A DNA stretch of 64,000 nt from contig CANTFK010000195.1 of assembly GCA_947646735.1 (NCBI GenBank), positions 101,938 to 165,937 on the forward strand. The letters are read 5' to 3'. The DNA is from Peronospora farinosa (Eukaryota > Oomycota > Peronosporomycetes > Peronosporales > Peronosporaceae). Position numbers and translations under genes: made by a program. The notes under the pieces are model-generated. The model worked only from the letters and a program-made list of their open reading frames with translations, made no database searches and was not told the DNA's origin. Positions 36,964-48,330 of this stretch are shown here, one piece after another. Within the stretch, counting starts at the first letter, position 1. The number at the start of each line of letters is the position of its first letter.

Positions 36964-37497
36964 ACGTATACGACAAGCTCAAGATGAGGAATGTTGGATC
37001 GCCAACCTAAAGATTTTTTCGATGGGTGATATTGTTTTAAAATATTCAAACCAAAAATAAAATTTATTGTATAACGAATCTCAGTATGGAAGAAGCGAAG
37101 TCATGCGCCAAGATTGCAAGTAATTACGAAGTAAAGAAAGCGATCTTCTATTTTTTGCCCGGGAGCTGTGAGAAATTCGGAAGATCGCGATGGAATTGCT
37201 CGTTTGGTGGTGCCAGAAACTCTTCAGCAAGATTTTCTACATCATTACCATGCCAATTTGGAAGGAGGGCACCAGGGGATCGGTAGGACGTATCAACGGA
37301 TCAGATATCGTTTTCATTGGAGAGGTTTGTATCGCAGTGTAAAGCGATATGTGAGCGAATGTACTGACTGCGAGACTGGAAAAGGACGTCCTGTTATTAA
37401 TGGAGAGTCACCGGGAACTTACAAGCTACTTATCCGTTCCAGATTATTGCCATGGATCATATTCCATCGTTGCCTAGATCTTTAAAGGCAACACTAT
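36964..37497 (+). pseudogene. Element E integrase N-terminal part, shifted, then cut
   Basis: After the pol stop the next frames still read integrase: a linker (RIRQAQDEECWIANLKIF), then HANLEGGHQGIGRTYQRIRYRFHWRGLYRSVKRYVSECTDC at about 37240-37375, which is the HHCC finger with two His and two Cys. The core begins (MDHIPSLPR) but near 37498 the text changes into element D's integrase finger. The DDE core of E is therefore missing. Confidence 0.75.
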
Positions 37498-38225
37498 ATT
37501 ATTGGTCGGGGTCAATCATGACACCGCCATCGGGGATCATTCGGGTCGTGAAAAGACCTATGGGGCAGTATGCCAAAGTTATTGGTGGCCCAAATTATAT
37601 AAATGGGTGAGCACGTATGTGCGTACGTGTGAAATGTGTCAGCGGGTGAAACCCTCGCCCCATTCGGCAGCGCCTCTGGCTAGTTTGTCTATTCCCACTG
37701 GGTGCTGGGAGTCCATTAGTATGGACTTTGTGTTTGTCCTACCGAAAGATTCGCATGGTAACACAGGTATTGTGGTCTTTTTTGACCGTTTGAGAAAGAT
37801 GGCTCACTTAGCGGCTGTGCCAGACTCGATCGATGGTGTGGGTACAGCGGAGCTGTTTATCGATCGGGTGTTTCGCCAACATGGCTTGCCAGTGGCAATT
37901 GTTTCTGATCGTGATCCTCGTTTTACGAGTAAATATTAGAAGTCCGTCTTCCAGGTGCTACGGCACCCGTTTGGACATGTCCACAGCGGATCATCCGCAG
38001 ACCGATGGTCAAACTGAACGCGTAAATCGCGTTGTTGAAGATATCCTCCGCAGTGTTTGTGCTAAAACGCCTAAGCGATGGAGTTATATGCTCCCTGTTG
38101 TTGAGTTTGCACTCAATAACTCCGTGCACACCTCTACCGGCTACACTCCGTTCTATGTAAATGGCCTCACACACCCACGCGTTCCGTCAACGTTACCACC
38201 GAGTGGATCAGAGCTTAGTGGGTGA
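37498..38225 (+). pseudogene. Element D integrase (finger and DDE core), one break
   Basis: Sequence of D resumes in the integrase finger: VNHDTAIGDHSGREKTYGAVCQSYWWPKLYKWVSTYVRTCEMCQR. The core follows with SMDFVFVLPKDSHGNTGIVVFFDRL, IVSDRDPRFTSKY, a stop/frame change near 37937, then MSTADHPQTDGQTERVNRVVED. All three catalytic acids (D, D, E) are present. The core ends at 38225 by a stop. Confidence 0.88.
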
Positions 38226-38276
38226 GATGTTGCCGATCGGCTTGCTGATGTCAGCCCTATTACTATTAAAAAAAAG

Positions 38277-39050
38277 TTGAACGCGAATCTCGCAACGCTA
38301 CTGAATGTCTTACGACATGTACGTGACGCAATGGCTGATAGCCAAAAAAAACAAAAAGAATATGCGGATGCTAACGGCAGAGGTTGTATTAATGATTATG
38401 AGGTCGGAGACCAAGTATTATTGAATGCTAAAAACCCACCTACAAATCTAGTGTCCGATGTCTTTAAGACAAAGTTTCGTCCGCGCTTCATCGGACCCTT
38501 TACGTTCGTGGCCAAGAAAGGCTTAGATTATACGCTTAACTTGCCGCGCAAATTGCGTACGCACCCCGTGTTCTATGTTTGCGTGCTCAAGCCGTATCGA
38601 GATCCGTCCCAAGTGAATACTAAGGCGCTCGCGATGAGATCATCGTCACTTCCACAGGACGAACCATTTCGACCAAGAGGTCAAGATGCCCCTCCACTCA
38701 GGTCCGACCCGGATTTAATGACTCGAGGCGAGTATGCATCTGCTGAACGGTCTCACGGAGATGTCTCACCTCGTGAAGAAGCCCAGCGTGAGCTTGTGCC
38801 GATACACCGGCCTCCTCCGGCATTGCTCGATGAGCAGGGGAATCTTCAGTTCCATGTGGAACGTCTTCTACAGAAGCGGCGCCGACACGGTCAAAACCAG
38901 TATCTGGTAACGTAGCGGGGTTATCCCGAACCGTGGAACTCATGGGAGTTTGAGATTCCCCTTCGGCAGGACTGCCCATACGCCGTGGACGTTTTTGAAC
39001 GTCGTGTGCAGGGCAAACCTGTTGGCGATGGAGCTCCTCACCATTAAAGG
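38277..39050 (+). pseudogene. Element D pol C-terminus: SH3-like module and chromodomain
   Basis: A 212-codon frame (38277-38915) has the integrase C-terminal module (YEVGDQVLLNAKNPP, RFIGPFTFVAKKGLDYTLNLP, HPVFYVCVLKPYRDPS) and a linker. It ends within a chromodomain: FHVERLLQKRRRHGQNQYLVT, TAG, RGYPEPWNSWEF. The TAG stands where chromodomains have Trp (V.W.GYP). Sense coding continues to about 39050. The element is thus a chromovirus-like gypsy. The chromodomain is fully overlapped by the antisense frame. Confidence 0.85.
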
Positions 39051-39460
39051 GGGAGGTGGGCGAGCTCATGGCATGAGCCTGCTGTAAACTCGCGACTTCA
39101 GACGTAGTCGAAGTACGGGAATCTCGAATGGCTGGCGCATAGCGCACTCGTGGCCTCTTTAAATTGCTCTTCGACAGATATTGGGTCAGACATAGTCTTA
39201 ATGTCTGTTGTGTTTGGCCATGGCCTTTGCTTGGTATGCGAAGCTTGCCGTCGCTTGTAGTTGCTGTTCATGTTGTTTATCGTGCGAATTTGTAATCGGA
39301 GAAGGAGGTGTTTTGCTAACGCTGAGCGCATTGAGGTTATCGTGCCAGCAATGCCACGTTCTAAGAACGGATTTGGTGTGAGTCGAAATTCGTCTTCACC
39401 CTTAGGACTGGGCTTAAACTTATAGTCTTCGAGGAAGATGGCATCACTTCCGTAATCCAC
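38698..39460 (-). pseudogene. Antisense ORF of element D (two frames)
   Basis: Two overlapping minus-strand frames (39460-39098, then 39147-38698) are joined by a one-base shift near 39120. The first part is mixed with a basic helix-rich stretch (SALAKHLLLRLQIRTINNMNSNYKRRQ). The second is Ser/Thr/Pro-rich and ends in a coiled coil (AQAHAGLLHEVRHLRETVQQMHTRLESLNPGRT). Position, orientation, approximate length and the C-terminal coiled coil match the antisense frame of elements A and C, but residue similarity is weak. Function is unknown. Confidence 0.5.
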
Positions 39461-39622
39461 ATCTACCTCTAACTCTCCTTCATAGAGATCATTAAGGCCT
39501 TAGGCTCATGACTAGGGGGTGTCATTGCACGTACACTATACACAACCGTTAGGTTTGATGCTCGTGTTTCGCAACCTCTTTGAGGATTATGTCGAGTGAC
39601 CTTATGTGGTACCGTCGGTCTG

Positions 39623-39634
39623 GTGAGGGGAGAT
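39623..39634 (+). other. Polypurine tract of element D
   Basis: A purine run 'gtgaggggagat' lies directly before the TG of the 3' LTR at 39635 and fits the plus orientation of element D. Confidence 0.6.
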
Positions 39635-40298
39635 TGTAACGAGGTTACACGACGGTTGAAACATCATTCCGAAAGTTTACGGTTGAAATTTCCTTTTATT
39701 GCATATAATGTATTCTTGATACCTCTTTATAGAGAGGTATTAAGTATAAGCGTTAAGATACGGTATCCGTTAATACCGTATCTTATCGATTAGGATTCGA
39801 TAATCGATATCGCTGTACTAAGTACACCATGCACAGATGTTTGGACATCACATCGTCCAATAGCGAAGTCTGCATATTATAATTACTATTATAGTAATTA
39901 ATCTAGTGTAGGGTACTTCGAGTAGGACTATTCACAAAATCTTAATGCATAAATAAAATCAGTTCTCATTTTGAGTTAAAGAGAACAAGTCTCTTTGACT
40001 TTTTCTCTTGTGCACTTCGTGCGTTCGTTCTCTGAACCTTTAAGCTCCTAGATTGTTCTTGCACTATGTGCGTTGGTTCTTTGAACCTGAAGCTTATTGC
40101 TTGCCGACTAAAAGTCCCTCCTAGTTCCTTAGAAGAGGGCGGCTTCTTAGTCGTTTAATTAGTTCTATACAACCAAATAGATTTTACGGCTAAAAGCCGC
40201 TTAGTTCTAAGGAACTAATTGAGCGACTTATTCTATAGAACTAACAGGCTTTCTGTCTGAAAGTCTTTCTCTGGCTAAGAGCTGTGTAGCTCCTCTAA
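39635..40298 (+). repeat. Element D 3' LTR
   Basis: It starts TGTAACGAGG and follows the 5' LTR (27705-28341) closely, with few substitutions in the first ~460 bases and an altered, longer stretch near 40155-40240. The terminal CA is lost ('cctctaaag' against 'cctctaca'). The bases outside the two LTRs do not form a clear target duplication. Confidence 0.88.
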
Positions 40299-40559
40299 AG
40301 GGAAGTTATAACCACAAATAATTTTAAACAAATAAGATAAGCTACGGATCCACTCAGCCGCCGCCTCCTCCTCGGGACGGCTTTCAGATTCGAAAGGTGG
40401 GAGCCTACCACTGTATTTTTGTGCGGCGCTGTAGATCGGCTCCTACACTACAAGCGCCAGACGTGCCTGCGCCATAAGGACACGATGCAGCATACCAAGT
40501 CTTCCTCGTCGTCTTTAGATGCTTGTGACAAATATCAATCCGGTTTTCACGCCCCTAAT

Positions 40560-40850
40560 TCATGTTTAATAGTATCCTTTTACGCCCTGGAAGCTGCCTT
40601 CGTCAGTGCCAGATAAATCTCTTTTAGTGAGGCATCACGGGGATGGTTTGCCTTTACTTATTGGATGCACTCCTGCAGCTTTTCATCAATCTCATCCAGA
40701 AAGATGCCACGGGCCACGGCCGTCATCTTATTTAACATCTAGACAATGGCCTTGTCAGCTGAGAAGCCACACATGAACCAGAACTTCTTACGAAAGAGCT
40801 GCTTCGAAAGCATACTCACCCCCTGTCGGTAGCCTGCATATTGTGTGCCA
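40560..40850 (-). pseudogene. Decayed unidentified reading frame
   Basis: One minus-strand frame reads LSKQLFRKKFWFMCGFSADKAIV, stop, MLNKMTAVARGIFLDEIDEKLQECIQ, stop, VKANHPRDASLKEIYLALTKAAS, stop. The frame is kept across three stops, as in a dead gene. I do not recognise the family. It lies between element D and the interrupted LTR. Confidence 0.4.
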
Positions 40851-41107
40851 TGTCAGCAAGATTATAGCGCAATTTGGACGTGTCATGTTGGTCAAGACTT
40901 GAGCGCCTAATTCACACGCTTGTCCGTCAAATAGCGCAAAGTGACCACGCGACTGCAAAACATGTAGACAGGCATTTCTACGAAGTTGCCTCGTACTACT
41001 TAGCGCACACCTTCAGCACAAGAGAGGAAGCGGTTAGACCGTCTTACCTTCGCGTGCAATTATGGATGTGTGGTTGGTCGATTGCTAAAGCAGTCGTACC
41101 ACCAGTT

Positions 41108-42269
41108 GTGTGGAAGAGCGGATAAACAAAATTTCGTGGAGTGGAAATCGCGATCCATGTTATGTGGACCACACACCCAGGATTGATCGCGATCCAAGGT
41201 AAAGCGCGATCCAATGCCGAGCGCGATCCAAGGTAAAGCGCGATCCGACTCAAAACCGCGACCCGACTCAGAAGCGCGATCCGACTGAGAACCGCGATCC
41301 GACTTAGAACCGCGATCCAATGCCGAGCGCGATCCAAGGTAAAGCGCGATCCGACTCAAAACCGCGACCCGACTCAGAAGCGCGATCCGACTCAGAACCT
41401 TGATCCAAGGTAAAGCGCGATCCGACTCAGAACCGCGATCCGACTCAGAACCGCGATCCGACTCAGAACCGCGATCCAAGGTAAACCGCGATCCAGTTCA
41501 CAAGGATTACGCATTATGGATCGACCGCGATCCTGAACTGATATGCGATCTGATTCAGATCGCGATCCAAGGATAAGGCAAGATCGCCGATGAATCAGGA
41601 TGGCAAAAGCATTTGGGGTGGACCACATATCGAGATCTGATTTTTTCTCGAAAGGGCGATACGTGGTGATAGATCCTGGACTACAGATAGGCAGAATCGT
41701 AGGTTTCGATCGTTGATTGGTTAACACTAAACAGAGTTCAATTTTACTTCTAATACACGTGTCGACTTCTCTTCCGGGATGGATTCTTTAGCCACCCGAC
41801 GTCTCGAGGAAGCCTACACACTACGCAAGTCATATCCCTGGATTGTTTTACCAGGGATTGCAAGAACTTTCAGCACAACTCAACTGCGATCGGACGCAAA
41901 TAAAACACGTAGGGCAAGGCGAAGCAAGTGCAGGACGGATCAAGTGGTCAGAAGGTTTTGCTCAAATGGTCTGAAGACTCAAGCTTCGTTTTTTATTGGA
42001 TAACCGTGATCGATTGGGAAGATCACACCAAGTTCTCGGTTTATCTTGTGAAGATTTCCACAAGATAACCTAACCCCCTATCCCTAACCCAATTAGGATC
42101 AACATCGACTCAGGTCCACCAAGAAGAGAGCAACCCGCCCTACCGACGGGTACACAAGGTGAGGAAAGCTATACACACGGAATCAGGGATCCCCCTCCGT
42201 TAGTCGTTCGTAAGGGCGCCAGTAAAGAGTTGGGATCGCATCAGCAATCTTGCGAATCCCACTCCACCA
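41108..42269 (+). mobile_element. Element E-related fragment (LTR/leader) inside the LTR
   Basis: It begins TGTGTGGAAGAGCG and shares with 31091-32300 the blocks 'tctcgaaagggcgatacgtgg', 'gattggttaacac', 'cgtgtcgacttct', 'gccacccgacgtctc', 'aagtcatatccctggattgttt' and 'gggtacacaaggtgaggaa'. No protein-coding part is included. It is either a solo LTR with some leader or a non-autonomous relative. Confidence 0.75.
41150..41580. repeat. Tandem repeat with ~18-bp unit
   Basis: A unit of the type 'gcgatccgactcagaacc' is repeated about 15-20 times with variants ('gcgatccaaggtaaa', 'gcgatccaatgccga'). The repeats produce long minus-strand frames of the form SESDRGSESDR that are not genes. Related single units occur in element E's leader near 31480-31560. 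Confidence 0.9.
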
Positions 42270-42729
42270 CCGTTGCCTCGCTTAAGCGAGAGCGCAACAA
42301 ACTTTTGAACAAGAAGTCACCGACGTCACGCAGAAGCTTTTCAGCTTCTCGTGCGTGGTGCTTTGCGCTTAGTAAATTCAAGACTGAGTTATATTTAATG
42401 AATTATAATTACATATAAAAATTAACTACTGATTGACTAATTATATAAAGATCGGATACGCGACTCTTTAGAAGCGTATCCTGACGCATGAGCTTAAATG
42501 TAGATCTAAGCTCGCTAATAAAAATGACGTCCTTCTGGGACGTCGCGATGCCTATCTTCAACTAGCGTCATCCCTTCCCATGTGAATCCATCAATGGATA
42601 TCACATTCACGAGGGTGGATCACATTTGTGTATCGCACCCAAGTGACAGGTCAAAAAAATCATGGATACTTTAGACCTTACGTTAATTATATTTTATAAC
42701 GTTTACGTGTAACTAGATACCCTGTTACA

Positions 42730-43255
42730 GTCTTACCTCCGCGTGCGGTGGTGGTTGCGTTGATCGGTCGCTTAAAGCGTCGAACCAAAATGTTGCCTGC
42801 CGCTGCGAGCGTCCTTGCAACGAGCATCTAAAGACAAGAGCTCCACTTACGAGACGCAGAAGCTTATTTTTTTCAGTTTCGTGCGCGGTGGACAATGTTT
42901 AGTAATTTCAAGACTGACTTATATTTAATAGATTTAAAAGAAATAGAAGCTTACTACTGATTAGTTAATATGTAAAGATCGGATACACGTCTCTTTTAGA
43001 AACGTATACCTACGTACGAGCTTAAATATATTTAAGCTCGCTGATGAGGTCCGTCTACGACATCACCATATAGCCTAGTCCCAACTGGGCGTCATTTCTG
43101 TCGAATGTGAATACATCCATGGATATTACATCACGAGGAAGGTCACATGGATGTGCCTCACCCAAGTGGGAGGTCGAAGGTACCACGTGTTCTTCTAGAC
43201 CTCCCCATTTAGTATCATATACTTAACGGACTCGTGTGACTATTGGCCCGGTTTA
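42730..43255 (-). repeat. Alpha-type LTR remnant (minus)
   Basis: It matches the alpha LTRs of A and B (8772-9265; 21602-22102). Its 3' terminal part is replaced at the border with the beta LTR (42729/42730). The outer end 'ctcgtgtgactattggcccgg' is diverged from the 'ctcgtgtaaattagcccattaca' of B. Confidence 0.8.
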
Positions 43256-44062
43256 ATGTGGACCAATTATTGAATATGCTAAGCGACCTCCTGTGCACTG
43301 CTTCTGCTTATCCTGATCGGGTTGGGGTAACGCCCTCCCGGAAGGCTTCAGCTAGCTTTATGCTATCTCAGGCCTTGGACGGATTCTTTCGCGGCATCCG
43401 TCAGTTTTGGACGGTCCTCTCCCTATACACACCTGCTCTCATATCCAGCCGCCAGTCAGGCCGCCACGATGTACGCCGCCACGCCTAAAGTCCCAAAGTC
43501 CCGGCATATCCGCTTTGGTACGATCGCGTAATCCTTTGTTCCCGGTGCAAGCAACAAGAGACCCTCCCTGGGTAAGACCTGTTGACAAGATAGACATCCA
43601 AGAGGTGTAAGCAAGAAACCTACCGCTGGACACCGCCGTCGACTGGCCCCAGACCTGCACCTTCTTTGCCTGTGTGCAAAGGATCGTGCAGCCTGGACGG
43701 CCTTCAGCGCGCCGCTTAATGGACCCTGGCGAGAGTAGAGATAAATGTAGAGATTGAGACATAATCGGACGCAAGCGGAAGTTGAGGCACTGTGATGGCA
43801 AGACGGCTCGCGTAACGCGTTTACATACATGTATAAGCTTTTTTCACATAAATGTGCTTGCGTCATTGTTCAGATGTGTAATGTAATGTAAGTGTTAAGT
43901 TAAAGTCCAGTAAATACATAAGATTGCCTGTTCATTTTCCACACCGAAGAAGAATAAAAAAGTAGCACAATCATTTCACTAAATGGTGTGCCACACATTG
44001 CTACTTTAGTCTTAAATAAGTGCACTAAATTCAGTTTCGAGTGTCTTCTGCCTTGTATTCCA
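43256..44062. other. Upstream region of the hydrolase gene
   Basis: No gene is supported. Frames at 43439-43866 on the minus strand overlap each other and have no recognisable motif. The last 100 bases presumably hold the hydrolase promoter; no clear TATA box or oomycete initiator is seen. Confidence 0.45.
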
Positions 44063-45475
44063 ATGGTGACTCGTAAGAGTGTGAAGTCAGCTCTCCGTGC
44101 CCATCACATGCCGTCCTATTTACGCCATGTTGAAGGTACATTTCAAAACCGACGTGGCCAAAATTTGTCTTATTTGGCTCTTTTTCCATCTGTTGAGACG
44201 CCACTACGTGGTATTGTGCTCTACTTGCATGGAATTGGTGACCACAGTCGTCGCTATTTTTATCTCTATGAACGTCTTTGCAATAGTAACTTTGGTGTTT
44301 TAGCCTATGACATGTTGAGTCATGGAATGAGTGACTTGGATTTTCATGGATTAAGGGCCCATAGTGCCAAATTCCAGTACTTTATCGATGATACGAACGA
44401 GTTTATCACCATGGCTAAGATGCAATTGTACGAACAATTGGAAATTACCTATTCTACTGATGAACCTAAACTGATTATATCGGGCATGTCGTACGGCACA
44501 TTGGTGAGTCTTCACACCATATTGAGTGGGAAACATGACTTTAGCGGTGTCGTACTTGTTGCTCCAGCCTTGTTGGCCGAAATGACAATCATGTTAAAAG
44601 TGCAAGCGTTCTTTGCTTGGCCGTTAAGTAAACTCATCCCGAAAGCAAGAATCGTGCCAGGAGTTAATCGCGACTATGTATGCAGAGACCAGGACTATCT
44701 CGATGACTTTATGGCGGACCCGTTAACAGTCTCGGAGCCAATAACTGCGAGAATGGGAGCGGAGACGTTGAAGGCTATGAGAGCTTTGGAAGTGGACAAG
44801 AGAGTGGAAGACAAAGATAGTGCGCTGTGTAAGCTGCCTTTGTTGATGATGATGGGGTCGAACGATAAAGTGACGAGTTTAGAGCTTGCCCAGGTGTTTT
44901 ACGAACGACTTGCGGCGAGTGAAAAGGAGTTTAAAATTTTTGACGAATACTTCCACGCACTTTTTGATGATCCGGAGCATGAGGCAGTCTTTAGCCATCT
45001 AGAGGATTGGCTCAAGACAAAGTTTCCACTTCGAAAAGGAGCTAGTAAGGATGACACTATCGACGTGAGAGAGACCGTGAAGACCAAAGCCGAGGTAGAG
45101 AAGGATGAAACAAAGGCGGGGGCTGCAGAGGCTTCGACAACCGTGAAAGAAAAGAAAGAGGACAAGACTTGTGTAATGGAAGTGACTGATGATATTGTCG
45201 CTGCCTTTAACACGTCTTCAATAACAGATGAAAACAAGGCTGAAGTTGTTGAGACTATAGAAGTACGTAAAGAGAGACACAAGGCTGAGGTTCCCAAGAC
45301 GGTCGTCGTAGCTTCAGCAGAAACGCAGGTCGAAGGGATCCATCCGATCGCTCCAATAACGGACGAAAGAAAGGTTGAAACTGTTGAAGTTGTTGAGAAA
45401 CCCGTCGAAGCCCAGTCGTCACAGCATCGGAGGAACTCAAGCTTGGGGTCATTCACGGAGAAACCGAACGCTTAG
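44063..45475 (+). CDS. Alpha/beta-hydrolase, monoglyceride-lipase-like, with Lys/Glu-rich tail
   Basis: A serine hydrolase of the monoacylglycerol lipase/lysophospholipase type, expected to cleave glycerol or phospholipid esters. Start ATG 44063 is chosen because similarity with the broken copy at 994 begins there; the frame is open slightly further up. The 470-residue protein has the oxyanion segment LHGIGDHSRR, the nucleophile elbow GMSYG (Ser143), Asp268 (GSNDK) and His298 (EYFHALFDDPE), so the triad is complete by residue ~310. A tail of about 150 residues follows, rich in Glu, Lys, Val and Thr with loosely repeated 'ET/KAEV' words; the family normally ends near residue 310. There is no signal peptide or membrane segment. 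Coding-like sequence continues after the stop (VAETCGAEEAIALLKK..), so the tail may once have been longer. Confidence 0.9.
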   Translation: MVTRKSVKSALRAHHMPSYLRHVEGTFQNRRGQNLSYLALFPSVETPLRGIVLYLHGIGDHSRRYFYLYERLCNSNFGVLAYDMLSHGMSDLDFHGLRAHSAKFQYFIDDTNEFITMAKMQLYEQLEITYSTDEPKLIISGMSYGTLVSLHTILSGKHDFSGVVLVAPALLAEMTIMLKVQAFFAWPLSKLIPKARIVPGVNRDYVCRDQDYLDDFMADPLTVSEPITARMGAETLKAMRALEVDKRVEDKDSALCKLPLLMMMGSNDKVTSLELAQVFYERLAASEKEFKIFDEYFHALFDDPEHEAVFSHLEDWLKTKFPLRKGASKDDTIDVRETVKTKAEVEKDETKAGAAEASTTVKEKKEDKTCVMEVTDDIVAAFNTSSITDENKAEVVETIEVRKERHKAEVPKTVVVASAETQVEGIHPIAPITDERKVETVEVVEKPVEAQSSQHRRNSSLGSFTEKPNA

Positions 45476-46540
45476 GTTGCTGAGACTTGCGGTGCCGAGG
45501 AGGCCATTGCACTTTTGAAAAAAAACAAGGAAAAGTGCCAGCTACTAAGACGGTGGAGACATCATAGAGCAACAGTGTACGGCAAAAGCGACGTAAAACA
45601 AGATTCAGTGCTGACGTGAGTAGTAAGGTTAGATTAACAGAGGCAGAGACTACGAGCATAAACGCTGTTTCGGTCTTTGAAGGTATTTTTGATCGCAAGG
45701 TAAGACCTATAATCTTTATGTATTTCTATCTGCCTGGAAAAGACTTGATATTTTTTGTAGTCTCCATCATTAACTACAACTTCAGTATCCGGCATTAAAT
45801 GCTCATCTCACCATTCTGTCACACGAACCCACGATTTATCTATTGTAATCATCCTATTCGACTCCATAATTGCTCAATAGTCGCACAAAACACGAGACGG
45901 CTACGTTTTACCAGTCAATTGTATGCATACAATCAGCATTTGCCGTCAAATTTGTGGTCCCAATGCCTCTTTATATTAATCATCGTATCTAATTCATCGT
46001 CAGAAACAACAATTGCACTGCTAAACTTCATCTAACTCAAGTCGCTCACTCACCCATCCACTCTTTCCACTAACTTGCTGACAACTAGCACTTTTAGCAC
46101 TTGGCATTATTTTTGTATCACTCTTTAGCTTAGATATCCCATTTCTTAAACCGTGGTCATGTGCCCTCGCGAACTTAAAGCGATGCTGTTATTTAAGTTT
46201 AATTTTCCATGTTTCAGAGCCTTGTAAGTTTGCTTGAGGCGAGAAAGCGACTTCCAATTACTTTATACCTGTCTTACATGTTAAACCTTATAAATCTATA
46301 CAATTTGACTGTCTTTAGAGTAATCATTGTAGACAGGTTCTACTGGATACAGTATCATGCTAAATCGCAAGTCAAGGGACAGAAACATCACAAGTTTCAG
46401 AATTTATACATGTAATTAGGGTACATTTTATTTTACCAGAATAAAAACATTTAAACACCCCATCAGTTTGAAAATTAAGTCCTTTTTGGCCTTAGCATTT
46501 ACTCTTGAGGCCCGTTGTTTCCTCTGATACTGCGTTTATC
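45476..46540. other. Hydrolase-lamin intergenic, with a dispersed block
   Basis: No gene is supported. The part at 45921-46070 is similar, in inverted orientation, to 55280-55440. Both can be read as a short frame ending with NxSSETxxAxLxFI-stop. Confidence 0.5.
45921..46070 (+). repeat. Conserved block, copy 1 (inverted partner at 55280-55440)
   Basis: Shared words include 'atacaatcagcatttgc', 'cgtatctaattcatcgtcag', 'cttcatctaactcaag' and 'ctcactcacccatccact'. Translated, both copies read YNQHL..N..S..L....VSNxSSETxxAxLxFI and stop. Similarity is roughly 70 per cent by eye. It may be a small gene end or a non-coding mobile sequence. Confidence 0.55.
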
Positions 46541-48330
46541 ATGCATACGGAGCTGTCTCCGATTAAGTCGAAAAGGATGGAAGAGAAGGCATCGCTGCAG
46601 GTGCGTGCAGTGCCGCGTTGCGTTTTAATTTGCTTACAATTGATGAAGAAACATTTACTCTCAAGAAAATATGTTTTATCCTGTTTTTACTTTTATTTAA
46701 TTGCTTTATGTAGCAATTAAATTCGCGTCTGGAGATGTATGTGCTGGGCGTGAATGAGCTAGAAGGAGCCAAGTATGCAGCAGAACGTGAGTTGGAGACA
46801 ATTAAGCAACGTATGCAGCAAGATGTGGAAAGTGTGCGCTCCCGACTGACTAAAGAACTGGAAGAAACACGCAAGTACGGAAGATTTTAAGTGTTTTTAC
46901 TCTTTGGTGGTAAAAGTGTTAAAACGCTTTATAATTTGTTGTAACATAGAAAATTGGACGATGAAATGGACCAGAATGCTCGACTGCAGACACTTGAGCA
47001 GGAGCAACACAAGGAACTTGTGAAGTTACGAGCACAACAGGCAGAGCTCGGAGAAGCAAAAGAGCTGGTGAATTCTTTGAGGGCACAGCTGGAGAGGGAG
47101 AAGGCCAATGCAGTGTCAGCCAAAGAAACGCTGTCAGAACAAACAGTGCAGTTGAATACGGCTCAACGTCGAGTCAAAGCGTTGGAACGCGATACACGCA
47201 GCCAAGCGGCGGTGCTAAATGATGCTCTACAGGAGTTGGAGGAATTGAGGAAGAAAAGTGCAGATTTTGACATGATAAGAGATACGGAGTTATCTAAATT
47301 GAGAAAGGAGTGGACAGCAAAACATTTGGAGACACAGTCCCAGTGGAAGAAAGATACCGAGGATCGACTACAGACAATGGAGACGGAAGTGCGCAGTCAC
47401 TATGAAAGTGTTTTGAGTAGTTTGCAGAATCAATTGGATGACGTTAAAGCAGAGCTAGAAAACACCAAACAGGAATTGGACCGGACGGCAAATGACTATG
47501 AGGAAAGTCTGAAGGCGCGTCAGTCGCTTACCGAAAAGGTGGCGCAGTTAGAGCGTGACTACCGTGAAGTCAGGACAAAGTCGATTAAGGACCGCAAAAC
47601 GTATGAAGAAACATTAGAGCGGTTTAGATCTTCAAAGATCTCTAAAGAGCGCGAGTTTAACGATCTGATGGATGTCAAAATCGCGTTGGACGCTGAAATA
47701 ATGAAGTATCGTCGTATTTTAGACCGCGAGGAGAGCCGTGTGGCTGTCGCGACGCCTAACACAAAGGGTCGCAAGCGAAAAGGTGAGAATACGAACGGCA
47801 CTGCGTCGAAGCGAGCAAAGCGTGCAGTATTTGGACCAGATTATTTGTCGTCGTCAGTTCCAGCAGTTGAAATTGCTTCGTTAAATTTGGAGAAGGACCG
47901 CATCGTGCTTAAGAACAATAGCAGTGAGCCTGTGCCTCTTGGTGGCTGGGTCGTCCGTGGACAGATGGACCAAACTTTTCGGTTTCCGGCAACTTACGTG
48001 ATGCGTCCACATTCCACGCTGACTGTTCACTCGAGCAAGAGAAACAAAAATGCAAAGGATGAGCGCAAGAAAGGCGAGGACTCTTTCTTGGCTAACAAGT
48101 TTTCACTGAACCAGAAGGGTGATTTTGCTGTCTTGGTGACGTCGGATGATATCCCTGTGAGCATGAAGAGTGAAGGACTACCTGAAGAGGAAGTGTGCGC
48201 GATTGAGGCGGACCTTCGTGCAGATTTCATGAACGACGAAGTCCCTCCGTGTGGAAACGTAAGTGTTTATGCAAATTATTATGTATGTCTGTTTTGATAT
48301 TGATTGTGCAAACAGTGCGGCATGATGTAA
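46541..48330 (+). CDS. Nuclear lamin (intermediate filament rod, NLS, lamin-tail domain, CaaX-like end)
   Basis: A lamin-type nuclear intermediate filament protein. Predicted exons are 46541-46600, 46714-46874, 46950-48258 and 48316-48330, all with GT..AG introns (113, 75 and 57 bp); the joined length is 1545 bases, exactly 514 codons plus stop. The short head contains SPIK, a possible CDK site. A continuous coiled-coil rod follows, ending DVKIALDAEIMKYRRILDREESR, the counterpart of the rod-end consensus of lamins. Next come a bipartite basic NLS (KGRKRKGENTNGTASKRAKR) and an LTD Ig-fold (VEIASLNLEKDRIVLKNNSSEPVPLGGWVVR.., FRFPATYVMRPHSTLTVHS). The tiny last exon gives ..CGNCGMM-stop, a CaaX-like box. 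Without that splice the protein would end in YVCLF. It likely lines the inner nuclear membrane. Confidence 0.85.

Larger units (their letters stand above)
40963..42729 (-). repeat. Beta-type solo LTR (minus), split by an element E scrap
   Basis: The right part (about 42270-42729) and the left part (40963-41107) together make one beta LTR in reverse orientation, from TGTAAC.. at 42729 to ..GTCTACA at 40963. The interruption of about 1.16 kb is element-E-like sequence. A possible target duplication is ACCACC on both sides of the insert. No internal region of the LTR's own element is attached. Confidence 0.85.
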